A stretch of 14,701 nucleotides of DNA from Fodinibacter sp035633415 (lineage in GTDB: Bacteria; Actinomycetota; Actinomycetes; Actinomycetales; Dermatophilaceae): NCBI GenBank assembly GCA_035633415.1, contig DASQEZ010000291.1:1-14701 (forward strand). The letters are read 5' to 3'. The position numbers were made by a program, and so were the translations under genes. This document shows, one piece after another, positions 1 to 6,410 of this stretch. Position 1 is the stretch's first letter. Each line of letters opens with the position of its first letter. The notes under the pieces were generated by a model. It saw only the letters and a list, made by a program, of their open reading frames with translations, had not been told where the DNA came from and did not search any database.

Positions 1-157
1 CCAGCACCGCGCCGGCATGCAGACCTCGAAGACGATCATCGCCGTGAACAAGGACGAGGAGGCACCGATCTTCGAGCTCGTCGACTTCGGTGTCGTCGGC
101 GACCTGTTCGCGGTGCTGCCGCAGGCCACCTCCGAGGTCAGGAAGCGCAAGGGCTGA
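1..157 (+). CDS. etfA: Electron transfer flavoprotein alpha subunit, C-terminal end (partial)
   Basis: The first 157 bases encode 51 residues and a TGA stop; the 5' part lies outside the window. The tail has the ordered pieces AGMQTSKTIIAVNKDEEAPI and FELVDFGVVGDLFAVLP, which are the conserved FAD-domain end of EtfA: the SKTIIAVNKD strand followed by the DFGVVGDLF segment that closes the domain. In the family, EtfA binds FAD and with EtfB carries electrons from acyl-CoA dehydrogenases to the ETF:quinone oxidoreductase in the cytoplasm. etfB would be expected just upstream, outside the window. A strong hairpin about 50 bases downstream suggests that etfA ends its transcription unit. The etfA - desulfurase - mnmA order matches M. 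tuberculosis and supports vertical inheritance. Identification is firm despite the short fragment. Confidence 0.93.
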   Translation, partial: QHRAGMQTSKTIIAVNKDEEAPIFELVDFGVVGDLFAVLPQATSEVRKRKG

Positions 158-207
158 CCCGGCACACGACCACCGCCCACGAGGCGGTTGCCGCGCGAGC
201 GGACGAC

Positions 208-234
208 GGAGGGCGACCGAACCGGTCGCCCTCC
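208..234 (+). terminator. Rho-independent-type terminator after etfA
   Basis: A perfect 11-bp inverted repeat (ggagggcgacc / ggtcgccctcc), extendable to 12 bp, closes a 3-5 base loop and starts 51 bases after the etfA stop. Only a short T-containing stretch (ccgttt) follows, as is usual for actinobacterial terminators. It separates etfA from the small membrane-protein gene. Confidence 0.75.
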
Positions 235-268
235 ACCGTTTCCCAGCACGGGGCTGCATGATGGGCCC

Positions 269-700
269 ATGACGTCCAGGAGGCCGGCGTCGCCATGGGT
301 GCTGACCCTGTGGTGGGGCGCCATCGGTGCCCTCGCGTCCTTCGGGGTCGCCGGGCTGGCGAGCATCGGGCTCTTCCTGCTGGTCGGTGCAGCCGTGCTC
401 CTCGGTGTCGCGCTCGCCGTGCCCGAGCTGCGCCGCCCCTGCGTGCCCGGGTTGCTCGTCGGGCTGTCGATCGCACCGCTGTACATCGCCTGGCTCAACC
501 GCAGCGGGCCGGGCCTGGTCTGCACGACGACGTCGGACCAGTCCTCCTCCTGCGTGGACCAGTGGAGCCCGTGGCCGTTCGTCGCCACCGGTGTGCTCCT
601 GGCGGTCGGCGGGCTGGGCCTGCTGGTGCACGACCGGTGGCGTTCCGGACGGTCGGCCGCCGCCGTCGCCGGCGCGGCCGGGTCCTCGTCACGCACGTAG
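269..700 (+). CDS. Small four-helix membrane protein of unknown function
   Basis: This encodes 143 residues with no family that I recognise. Four hydrophobic stretches are visible: about residues 10-28, 30-50, 60-73 and 103-120. The N-terminus (MTSRRPAS) and the C-terminal Arg/Ser/Ala-rich tail are polar, so both ends are likely cytoplasmic. A short loop before the last helix carries two cysteines (LVCTTTSDQSSSCVD), which could form a disulfide outside the membrane. The ATG at 269 is chosen because the reading frame upstream runs through the etfA terminator. No Shine-Dalgarno sequence precedes it; a -10-like CATGAT at 257-262 ends 6 bases before the ATG, so the message may be leaderless. The gene ends 11 bases before the desulfurase start. 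Function is unknown, but coding potential is good. Confidence 0.7.
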   Translation: MTSRRPASPWVLTLWWGAIGALASFGVAGLASIGLFLLVGAAVLLGVALAVPELRRPCVPGLLVGLSIAPLYIAWLNRSGPGLVCTTTSDQSSSCVDQWSPWPFVATGVLLAVGGLGLLVHDRWRSGRSAAAVAGAAGSSSRT

Positions 701-712
701 ACTCGACTTCCG
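698..712 (+). promoter_or_regulatory. Possible -10 element of a leaderless desulfurase-mnmA transcript
   Basis: TAGACT at 698-703 fits the actinobacterial TAnnnT -10 pattern and lies 8 bases before the GTG at 712. No Shine-Dalgarno sequence is visible before that GTG, so transcription starting at or next to the start codon would give a leaderless mRNA. The hexamer overlaps the TAG stop of the preceding gene. No convincing -35 is seen 16-18 bases upstream. Confidence 0.4.
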
Positions 713-1890
713 TGACGGCCTACCTCGACCACGCGGCGACGACCCCGATGCTGCCGGCCGCGGTCGAGGCCCTGACCGAGCAGTCCACCCGGGTCGGCAA
801 CGCCTCGTCGCTGCACACCTCCGGCCGCGCCGCCCGCGCCGTCGTCGAGGAGTCGCGCGAGCGGATCGCCTCGGTGCTCGGTGCGCGCCCCTCGGAGGTC
901 GTGTTCACCTCCGGTGGGACCGAGGCCGACAACCTCGCGGTCAAGGGCACCCATGCCGCCCGGCAGGGTGCCGACCCCGCCCTCACGCGTCTCGTCGTGA
1001 GCGCCATCGAGCACCACGCGGTACTCGACCCGGTGGAGTTCCTCGTGGCGCAGGGCGCCTCGGTCAGCTGGCTCGAGCCCGACCGCTGCGGCCACGTCGC
1101 GGTCGACGACCTGCGCGAGACCCTCGCCGCCGCCCAGGACGTCTCGCTGGTCAGCGTCATGTGGGCGAACAACGAGGTCGGCACCGTGCAGCCCGTCGCC
1201 GAGCTCGCCGCAGTGGCGCACGAGCACGGTGTCCCCTTCCACACCGATGCCGTGCAGGCGGTCGCGCACCTGCCCGTGCGTTTCGACGAGTCCGGAGCCG
1301 ACCTGATGACCGTCTCCGGCCACAAGGTCGGGGGCCCGCTCGGCGTCGGCGCCCTGTTGGCCAGGCGTGACGCCCGGGTGGTGCCGCTGGCCCACGGCGG
1401 CGGCCAGGAGCGGCAGGTGCGCAGCGGCACGCTGGACGTTCCCGGCATCCGTGCCCTGGCCGTCGCCCTCGAGGAGACCGTCGCGATGCGCGACGTCGAG
1501 GCCAAGCGGGTCATGGTGCTGCGGGACCGGCTCGTCGAGGGCGCCCTCGGTCTCGGTCTGGGCATCACGGTCAGTGGCTGCTGGACCGCGGGTGACACCA
1601 CCCGCCGGCTACCGGGGAACGCCCACCTCGTCGTGCCGGGGTGCGAGGGCGACTCCCTGCTGTACCTGCTCGACGCCGCTGGGGTCGAGTGCAGCACCGG
1701 ATCGGCCTGCCAGGCCGGGGTGCCGCAGCCCAGTCACGTGCTGCTGGCGATGGGGCTGACCGAGGCCCAGGCCCGTGGCGCACTTCGGCTCTCGCTCGGC
1801 CACACCTCCACCGAGGCCGACGTCGACGCGTTCCTGTCGGCCCTGCCGGCCGTCGTCGAGCGGGCCCGGCGGGCGGGAGGCCTGCTCTGA
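712..1890 (+). CDS. iscS: Cysteine desulfurase (NifS/IscS type, class V aminotransferase fold)
   Basis: A 392-residue PLP enzyme that takes sulfur from L-cysteine as an enzyme persulfide and releases alanine. All family landmarks are present in order: the N-terminal YLDHAATTPM, TSGGTEADN (PLP phosphate binding), SAIEHHAV with the stacking His at 101/102, WANNEVGTVQP, FHTDAVQA with the PLP-nitrogen Asp, SGHKVGGPLGVGAL with Schiff-base Lys205, and CSTGSACQAG with the catalytic Cys333 on the mobile loop. Length is normal for IscS (about 390-400). The GTG at 712 is chosen because translation then begins MTAYLDHAATTP, the usual N-terminus. Its stop overlaps the mnmA start by one base, so it most likely delivers sulfur to MnmA for tRNA thiolation, as in the M. 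tuberculosis iscS-trmU pair. Whether it also serves Fe-S assembly cannot be told, so the symbol is by synteny. Confidence 0.93.
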   Translation: MTAYLDHAATTPMLPAAVEALTEQSTRVGNASSLHTSGRAARAVVEESRERIASVLGARPSEVVFTSGGTEADNLAVKGTHAARQGADPALTRLVVSAIEHHAVLDPVEFLVAQGASVSWLEPDRCGHVAVDDLRETLAAAQDVSLVSVMWANNEVGTVQPVAELAAVAHEHGVPFHTDAVQAVAHLPVRFDESGADLMTVSGHKVGGPLGVGALLARRDARVVPLAHGGGQERQVRSGTLDVPGIRALAVALEETVAMRDVEAKRVMVLRDRLVEGALGLGLGITVSGCWTAGDTTRRLPGNAHLVVPGCEGDSLLYLLDAAGVECSTGSACQAGVPQPSHVLLAMGLTEAQARGALRLSLGHTSTEADVDAFLSALPAVVERARRAGGLL

Positions 1891-2972
1891 TGCGTGTCGT
1901 CGCCGCGATGTCGGGCGGGGTCGACTCCGCGGTCGCTGCCGCCCGCATGCTCGACGCGGGCCACGAGGTCGTCGGGGTGCACCTCGCGCTGTCCCGGTCC
2001 GCGGCGACGCTGCGCGAGTCGGCGCGTGGCTGCTGCACCATCGAGGATGCCGGTGACGCCCGCCGGGTCGCGGACCGGCTCGGCATCCCGTTCTACGTCT
2101 GGGACCTCGCGAGCCGCTTCGAGCGCGACGTGGTCGACGACTTCGTCGCGGAGTACGCAGCGGGGCGCACGCCGAACCCGTGCCTGCGGTGCAACGAGCG
2201 GATCAAGTTCGCGGCGTTGCTCGACCGGGCCGTGGCGCTCGGGTTCGACGCGGTCGCCACCGGTCACTACGCGCGCATCGTCGAGGGGCCCTCGGGCCGG
2301 CGCGAGCTGCACCGGGCGGTGGACCACGCGAAGGACCAGTCCTACGTGCTCGGGGTGCTCGACGCCGACCAGCTCGCCCGGTCGTTCTTCCCCCTGGGCG
2401 ACTCGACCAAGACGCAGGTCCGCGAGGAGGCCGCCTCCCGAGGCTTCTCGGTGGCGGGGAAGCCGGACAGCCACGACATCTGCTTCATCCCGGACGGCGA
2501 CACCCGTGCCTGGCTGACCCGCCGGCTGGGGGAGCGGCCGGGTGAGCTCGTCGACGCGGTGTCGGGCGAGGTCGTGGGAACCCACGCCGGAGCTCACGGG
2601 TTCACCGTGGGTCAGCGACGCGGGCTCGGGCTCGACCGGTCCTCGCTCGACGGAGAGCCGCGCTACGTCGTGTCGGTCGACGCGCCGACCGACACCGTGG
2701 TCATCGGCACCGCCGACCTGCTCGGGGTCGACGTGGTCGAGGGCGACCACCTGCGCTGGTGCGGCCCGGCACCCACGGGCGAGGTCCGCGTGGGAGCCCA
2801 GGTGCGCGCCCACGGTGCGGAGGTGGTGGCCACGGCGACCGTCGCCGCCGATGCCGTGCGCGTCGTCCTCGAGGAGCGACTGCGCGGTGTCGCCCCGGGA
2901 CAGTCGGTGGTGCTGTACGAGGGCACCCGGGTCGTCGGGTCGGCAACCATCAACGGCACCGCTCGCGCCTGA
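1890..2972 (+). CDS. mnmA: tRNA-specific 2-thiouridylase MnmA (TrmU)
   Basis: A 360-residue cytoplasmic enzyme that adenylates C2 of the wobble uridine U34 in tRNA-Glu/Gln/Lys and replaces the oxygen with sulfur. The ATP-binding PP-loop SGGVDS is at residues 8-13. The two catalytic cysteines are in NPCLRCN (Cys98) and SHDICFIPDGD (Cys198); TGHYARI and KDQSYVL are also typical. Residues about 210-350 form the MnmA central and C-terminal beta-barrel domains (GFTVGQRRGLG, PRYVVSVD). Length is as expected. The ATG at 1890 overlaps the desulfurase TGA by one base (TGATG), with GGGAGG at 1875-1880 nine bases upstream, so translation is coupled. Sulfur would come from the upstream desulfurase, which here replaces the multi-protein Tus relay of enteric bacteria. 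Identification is essentially certain. Confidence 0.97.
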   Translation: MRVVAAMSGGVDSAVAAARMLDAGHEVVGVHLALSRSAATLRESARGCCTIEDAGDARRVADRLGIPFYVWDLASRFERDVVDDFVAEYAAGRTPNPCLRCNERIKFAALLDRAVALGFDAVATGHYARIVEGPSGRRELHRAVDHAKDQSYVLGVLDADQLARSFFPLGDSTKTQVREEAASRGFSVAGKPDSHDICFIPDGDTRAWLTRRLGERPGELVDAVSGEVVGTHAGAHGFTVGQRRGLGLDRSSLDGEPRYVVSVDAPTDTVVIGTADLLGVDVVEGDHLRWCGPAPTGEVRVGAQVRAHGAEVVATATVAADAVRVVLEERLRGVAPGQSVVLYEGTRVVGSATINGTARA

Positions 2973-3010
2973 GCGCTCGGCCGCGCACCCGGCATCAGCA
3001 GGGCACGCAG

Positions 3011-3054
3011 GAGTTCGGATGCCGCGCAGCAACTGGTGCGTGCGATCCGAACTT
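3011..3054 (+). terminator. Long imperfect hairpin after mnmA, probable terminator
   Basis: Nine-base arms (agttcggat at 3012-3020, atccgaact at 3045-3053) pair perfectly. The interior 3021-3043 can add about seven more pairs with single-base bulges, leaving an 8-base loop around 3028-3035. The hairpin begins 39 bases past the mnmA stop. It has no strong U-tract (cttccgcgttcc follows), so it could also be an RNA processing or stabilising element. Confidence 0.5.
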
Positions 3055-3090
3055 CCGCGTTCCCGGACGGACGCCGCGATGGGTGCGGGA

Positions 3091-3120
3091 ATGATTGAAG
3101 GGTCAACTACCGTTGGACCC
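3091..3120 (+). promoter_or_regulatory. Candidate operator upstream of the pirin gene
   Basis: Two interlocked dyads lie 48-77 bases before the pirin ATG: TTGA-AGGG-TCAA (3095-3106) and GGGTCAAC-TACC-GTTGgACCC (3100-3120, one bulged base). They share the central TCAA half-site. Overlapping TTGA/TCAA half-sites of this kind resemble MarR-family operators, and pirin-like genes are often stress-regulated, but no regulator gene is adjacent. The second dyad could instead be a weak terminator hairpin. No clear -35/-10 pair was found here. Confidence 0.35.
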
Positions 3121-3167
3121 CCTGCCTCCCACGTCGGAGGATGGACCACCCGAAGGAGCTGATTCCC

Positions 3168-4142
3168 ATGCCGGCCGTGACCGTCGACAACATCCTGACG
3201 CTTCCCCGCGTCACCGAGCCCGTCACCGAGGCCGTCTCGCGCCCGGTGCGCTCGTTGACCACCGCACCGTCAGGTGTCGAGGGCGAGGGGTTCCCGGTGC
3301 GCCGCGCGTTCGCCGGCGTCGACCTCGCCGCGCTCGACCCGTTCATCCACATGGACCAGATGGGCGAGGTCGAGTACGCCCCGGGCGAGCCGAAGGGCAC
3401 CGCGTGGCACCCCCACCGCGGCTTCGAGACCGTCACCTACATCATCGACGGCACCTTCGTGCACCAGGACTCCAACGGCGGCGGTGGCACGATCACCAAC
3501 GGAGACACCCAGTGGATGACGGCGGGCTCGGGCCTGCTGCACATCGAGGTGCCGCCGGAGTCGCTCGTGATCTCCGGTGGGCTTTTCCACGGCCTGCAGC
3601 TGTGGGTCAACCTGCCCAGGACGATGAAGATGTCGCCGCCGCGCTACCAGGACATCCGTGGCGGCGACGTCGCCCTGCTCTCGAGCCCCGACGGCGGCGC
3701 GCTGGTGCGCGTCATCGCCGGAGAGCTCGACGGGCACCAGGGCCCCGGCATCACGCACACGCCGATCACCGTGCTGCACGCGACGGTGGCCCCGGGCGCG
3801 CGGGCCCGGCTGCCGTGGAACCAGGACTACAACGCCCTGGTCTACGTGCTCAACGGCACGGGCACGGTCGGTCCCGACCGCCGCCCGATCCGGATGGGAC
3901 AGCTCGCGGTGCTCGGCGCAGGCGACGTCATCGAGGTCGGTGCCGACGAGACCCAGGAGAGCCGCAGCCCGAGCCTGGACCTCTACGTACTCGGTGGGCG
4001 ACCGATCCGTGAGCCCGTCGCGGCGTACGGGCCGTTCGTCATGAACACCCGCGAGGAGCTCGTGCAGGCGTTCGAGGACTTCCAGGCCGGCCGGCTCGGC
4101 ACCATCCCGACCGAGCCCCACCCCGGGCACGACGTGCTCTGA
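3168..4142 (+). CDS. Pirin family protein (bicupin)
   Basis: A 324-residue cytoplasmic member of the pirin family, made of two cupin barrels. The N-terminal cupin (about residues 40-165) keeps the whole metal site: WHPHRGFET gives His81 and His83, and GLLHIE gives His125 and Glu127, matching the His-His-His-Glu ligands of human pirin. The C-terminal cupin (about 180-290) has no such set, as is normal. Bacterial relatives include quercetin 2,3-dioxygenases (YhhW type) and redox or stress proteins, so the metal site suggests but does not prove dioxygenase activity; the substrate is unknown. The start at 3168 is chosen because GAAGGAG (3152-3158) lies 9 bases upstream. An in-frame ATG at 3141 has its purine stretch directly abutting and is less likely. 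The gene appears monocistronic, with a possible operator upstream and hairpins downstream. Confidence 0.9.
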   Translation: MPAVTVDNILTLPRVTEPVTEAVSRPVRSLTTAPSGVEGEGFPVRRAFAGVDLAALDPFIHMDQMGEVEYAPGEPKGTAWHPHRGFETVTYIIDGTFVHQDSNGGGGTITNGDTQWMTAGSGLLHIEVPPESLVISGGLFHGLQLWVNLPRTMKMSPPRYQDIRGGDVALLSSPDGGALVRVIAGELDGHQGPGITHTPITVLHATVAPGARARLPWNQDYNALVYVLNGTGTVGPDRRPIRMGQLAVLGAGDVIEVGADETQESRSPSLDLYVLGGRPIREPVAAYGPFVMNTREELVQAFEDFQAGRLGTIPTEPHPGHDVL

Positions 4143-4166
4143 CGTCGCGGACCACTCGCGGACACC

Positions 4167-4200
4167 ACGACACCCCCGGCCCCGCGGTCGGGGGTGTCGT
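4167..4200 (+). terminator. Strong terminator hairpin after the pirin gene
   Basis: A perfect 12-bp stem (acgacacccccg / cgggggtgtcgt) with a 10-base loop starts 25 bases after the pirin TGA. No long T-run follows. It lies between convergent genes and may act from both directions together with the next hairpin. Confidence 0.8.
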
Positions 4201-4217
4201 CGCGTCCCAGGGCTCCT

Positions 4218-4265
4218 GTTACCGCGCAGGACTCGCTGGGATCACGGCGAGTCCTGCGCGGTAAC
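4218..4265 (-). terminator. 19-bp perfect inverted repeat, terminator of the minus-strand reductase genes
   Basis: Arms at 4218-4236 and 4247-4265 are perfectly complementary over 19 bases and enclose a 10-base loop. The right arm lies 23 bases beyond the stop of the minus-strand acyl-ACP-reductase-like gene, so it most likely ends that transcript and backs up the hairpin at 4167-4200 for the opposite one. There is no flanking direct repeat or transposase, so a mobile-element origin is not supported. Confidence 0.75.
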
Positions 4266-4288
4266 CAGCGCTTTCGGGTCGAGCGCCC

Positions 4289-6385
4289 CTAGGCGGGCGC
4301 GGCGGCCGGCGGCTCGCCGAGGGCCACCAGCGCGAGCCGGCGCACCCGCTGGAAGTCCTCGTCGGTGTAGACGCCGTTGACCCCGGAGATCGCGGCCAGG
4401 CGCATGCCGTGTCGCAGGCCGAGCTGGTAGATCTCCTTGACCTTCTCCCACTCGATGGCCCGGCCGACGGTGAAGGTCTCGTAGCGACCCTCGAGCGCCA
4501 GGGCGACGGTCTCGGCGAGGCAGGCGTAGGCGACGCCCGGCGGCAGGCCGATGTCGCGCATCCGCACGTCGGTGCCCGGCAGCTCGATCTCGCCGGACTC
4601 GACCACGATGACGTCGGGCCGCTTGGCGACGTCCTCGGCCGACAGGTCGAGCGGGCGGGCCACGTCGGTGATGACGCAGCCGGGCTTGACGTCCATGATG
4701 TCCAGCACCCGCTTGCCGGCGCCCGAGGTCGCTGTGACGATGACGTCCATCTCGGCCAGGTGCTCGCCCGGGGTCGCGGCGGCATGGACCACCGCGCGGG
4801 GGTGCTCGCGCTCGATGTCCTGCTTGAGGGCCAACAGCTTCGCCGTCTCGGGAGAGACCAGCCACAGCTCGTCGCTGGCCAGGGCCAGCAGCCGGGCACA
4901 CACCGAGCCGATCGCCCCGGTGGCGCCGACCACCATCGTGCGGCCCCGGATGATGCCACCGTCGCTGCGCTCGAGGAGGCCGAGCCGGTCGACCGCCTCG
5001 TGGGCGGCCCACAGCGCTCCCGAGGCGCTGTAGCTGTTGCCGGTGGTGATCGGCAGCGAGGACTTGCGGGCGACGGTCACGCCGGCATCCCCGACGACCT
5101 TGGTGAACGCGCCCAGTCCCATGATCTGCGCCCCGAGCCCACGGGCCACCTCGGCGGCCGCGAGGAGCTTGTCGTAGGTGAACTCCGGGTCGTGGGCGAG
5201 GATCTCCTTGGGCGTGCCGCCCACCGAGATGAGCCAGCCCTCGACCTCGGCACCGGTCGGCGATGTGATGCCGGTGACGTGGCTGTAGACGGTCGGCGGC
5301 AGGTAGGCCATCGCCTTCTCCACCGCGTCGATGACCAGCGGCGGCGAGTGCCGCACGACCGTGCCGAGCGGCTCGATCTTGGTGAAGAACTTCTTCGACA
5401 GCGGGTGGATGACGAAGGCGAACCGGCTCTTGCGCCGCGGCCCGTTCGGCTGGAGCAGGCGGGGCTGGAGCCCGGCCGTGAGGATGATCTCGAGCAGGTC
5501 GTCGTCGCGCAGTCGCTCCGGAGCGCCACCGGGCGCTCGCACGGTCGCCCGCATCATCGCCTCGAGGGTGGCGACGTCGACGGTCACCTCGTAGGGCTGG
5601 GGGGTCGTGTCGACGACGAGGTCGACGTCCCGGGCGGCGAGGTCGGCGAGCTGGTCGTCGGTGACGGCCGAGGTGATGACCGCCTTGCCGTGCAGGTCGG
5701 CGAAACCGGAGGTCACGAGCTCGTGGTAGGCCGCGACGACGACGTCGCTGTCCTCGGGTCGGTGCGCCAGCCAGGAGCGGTTGGCGAGCTCGGCCGGCAG
5801 CATGGTGTCCTCGCGGACGGCCGCGTTGACCTGGCGCACCGGCCAGGTCAGGGCGCGGGCGGCCGCGCCGAGCAACGGTCGCGGGTCGAGCTGGCCGACA
5901 CCGCCGCGGGCGACCGGGTCGTGGACGTCGATGTTGTCGGTGAACTCGCGCAGCACCCCGACCGTACGGGCGTGGTCGGCGCCGAGCACGACGGTGCGGG
6001 CGTTGGAGAAGTAGCCCGGCATCTCGTTCTGCACCCAGCGCACCGACCACTCCTGGAGCACCTCGTGCAGTCGGCTCCCGTCGGTGACGGTGCCGTCGGC
6101 GGCGGCGGACATCAGCCGGCGGATGGCCACGGCGGGGTCGCCGTCGAGCCTCCCGGTGGCCAGGGCCTCGGCGGCCCCGTTGACGGCGACGGCGTCCGCG
6201 AGGGCTCCCCAGCGGCGGACGAGCTCCTCCGCGGTGCGCAGGTCGCCGTCGGTGCCGATCCGCACCAGGCGGACGGGACGGCCGAGGAAATCGACGGCCA
6301 CGTCGTGGTCGCGGGCGGAGGAGCCCAGGCTGATCTCGACGACCAGCAGGGGCGGGTCCGTCTGTCGTTTCCTTCGGGCGGCCAC
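4289..6385 (-). CDS. Two-part reductase: quinate-5-dehydrogenase-like N-terminus fused to long-chain acyl-ACP-reductase-like C-terminus
   Basis: A 698-residue protein, about twice the length of cyanobacterial acyl-ACP reductase (AAR, about 340). From about residue 340 on it follows AAR in order: FAFVIHPLSKKFF, LGAFTKVVGDAG, LPITTGNSYSA, the nucleotide-binding GATGAIG (487-493), VIVTATSGAG, and YACLAETVALALEG with Cys622, then ETFTVGRAIEWEKVKEI and LRHGMRLA. Cys622 aligns with the thioester-forming cysteine of AAR, which reduces acyl-ACP/CoA to fatty aldehyde with NADPH. Residues about 14-65 (EISLGSSARDHDV, RIGTDGD) recall proteins annotated as quinate 5-dehydrogenase; the stretch between is unassigned. 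Alignments are from memory. The GTG at 6385 is supported by GGAAGGA seven bases upstream. It follows the SDR gene by 25 bases, one operon. AAR-like chemistry is inferred; the substrate is unknown. Confidence 0.82.
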   Translation of the reverse strand: MAARRKRQTDPPLLVVEISLGSSARDHDVAVDFLGRPVRLVRIGTDGDLRTAEELVRRWGALADAVAVNGAAEALATGRLDGDPAVAIRRLMSAAADGTVTDGSRLHEVLQEWSVRWVQNEMPGYFSNARTVVLGADHARTVGVLREFTDNIDVHDPVARGGVGQLDPRPLLGAAARALTWPVRQVNAAVREDTMLPAELANRSWLAHRPEDSDVVVAAYHELVTSGFADLHGKAVITSAVTDDQLADLAARDVDLVVDTTPQPYEVTVDVATLEAMMRATVRAPGGAPERLRDDDLLEIILTAGLQPRLLQPNGPRRKSRFAFVIHPLSKKFFTKIEPLGTVVRHSPPLVIDAVEKAMAYLPPTVYSHVTGITSPTGAEVEGWLISVGGTPKEILAHDPEFTYDKLLAAAEVARGLGAQIMGLGAFTKVVGDAGVTVARKSSLPITTGNSYSASGALWAAHEAVDRLGLLERSDGGIIRGRTMVVGATGAIGSVCARLLALASDELWLVSPETAKLLALKQDIEREHPRAVVHAAATPGEHLAEMDVIVTATSGAGKRVLDIMDVKPGCVITDVARPLDLSAEDVAKRPDVIVVESGEIELPGTDVRMRDIGLPPGVAYACLAETVALALEGRYETFTVGRAIEWEKVKEIYQLGLRHGMRLAAISGVNGVYTDEDFQRVRRLALVALGEPPAAAPA

Positions 6386-6410
6386 GGGCAGTTCCTTCCA
6401 GGGGGTGGTC

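Noticed and set aside
188..268. N-terminal extension of the small membrane protein from a TTG at 188
   Set aside because: It would run through the perfect terminator hairpin at 208-234; the ATG at 269 directly precedes the hydrophobic segment.
1734..3149. Minus-strand open frame (471 codons) opposite mnmA
   Set aside because: No domain; explained by high GC at third positions of mnmA and its flank.
4218..4265. Inverted repeat as the end of an insertion sequence or MITE
   Set aside because: No transposase, no flanking target duplication, and the position between two convergent stops is fully explained by termination.
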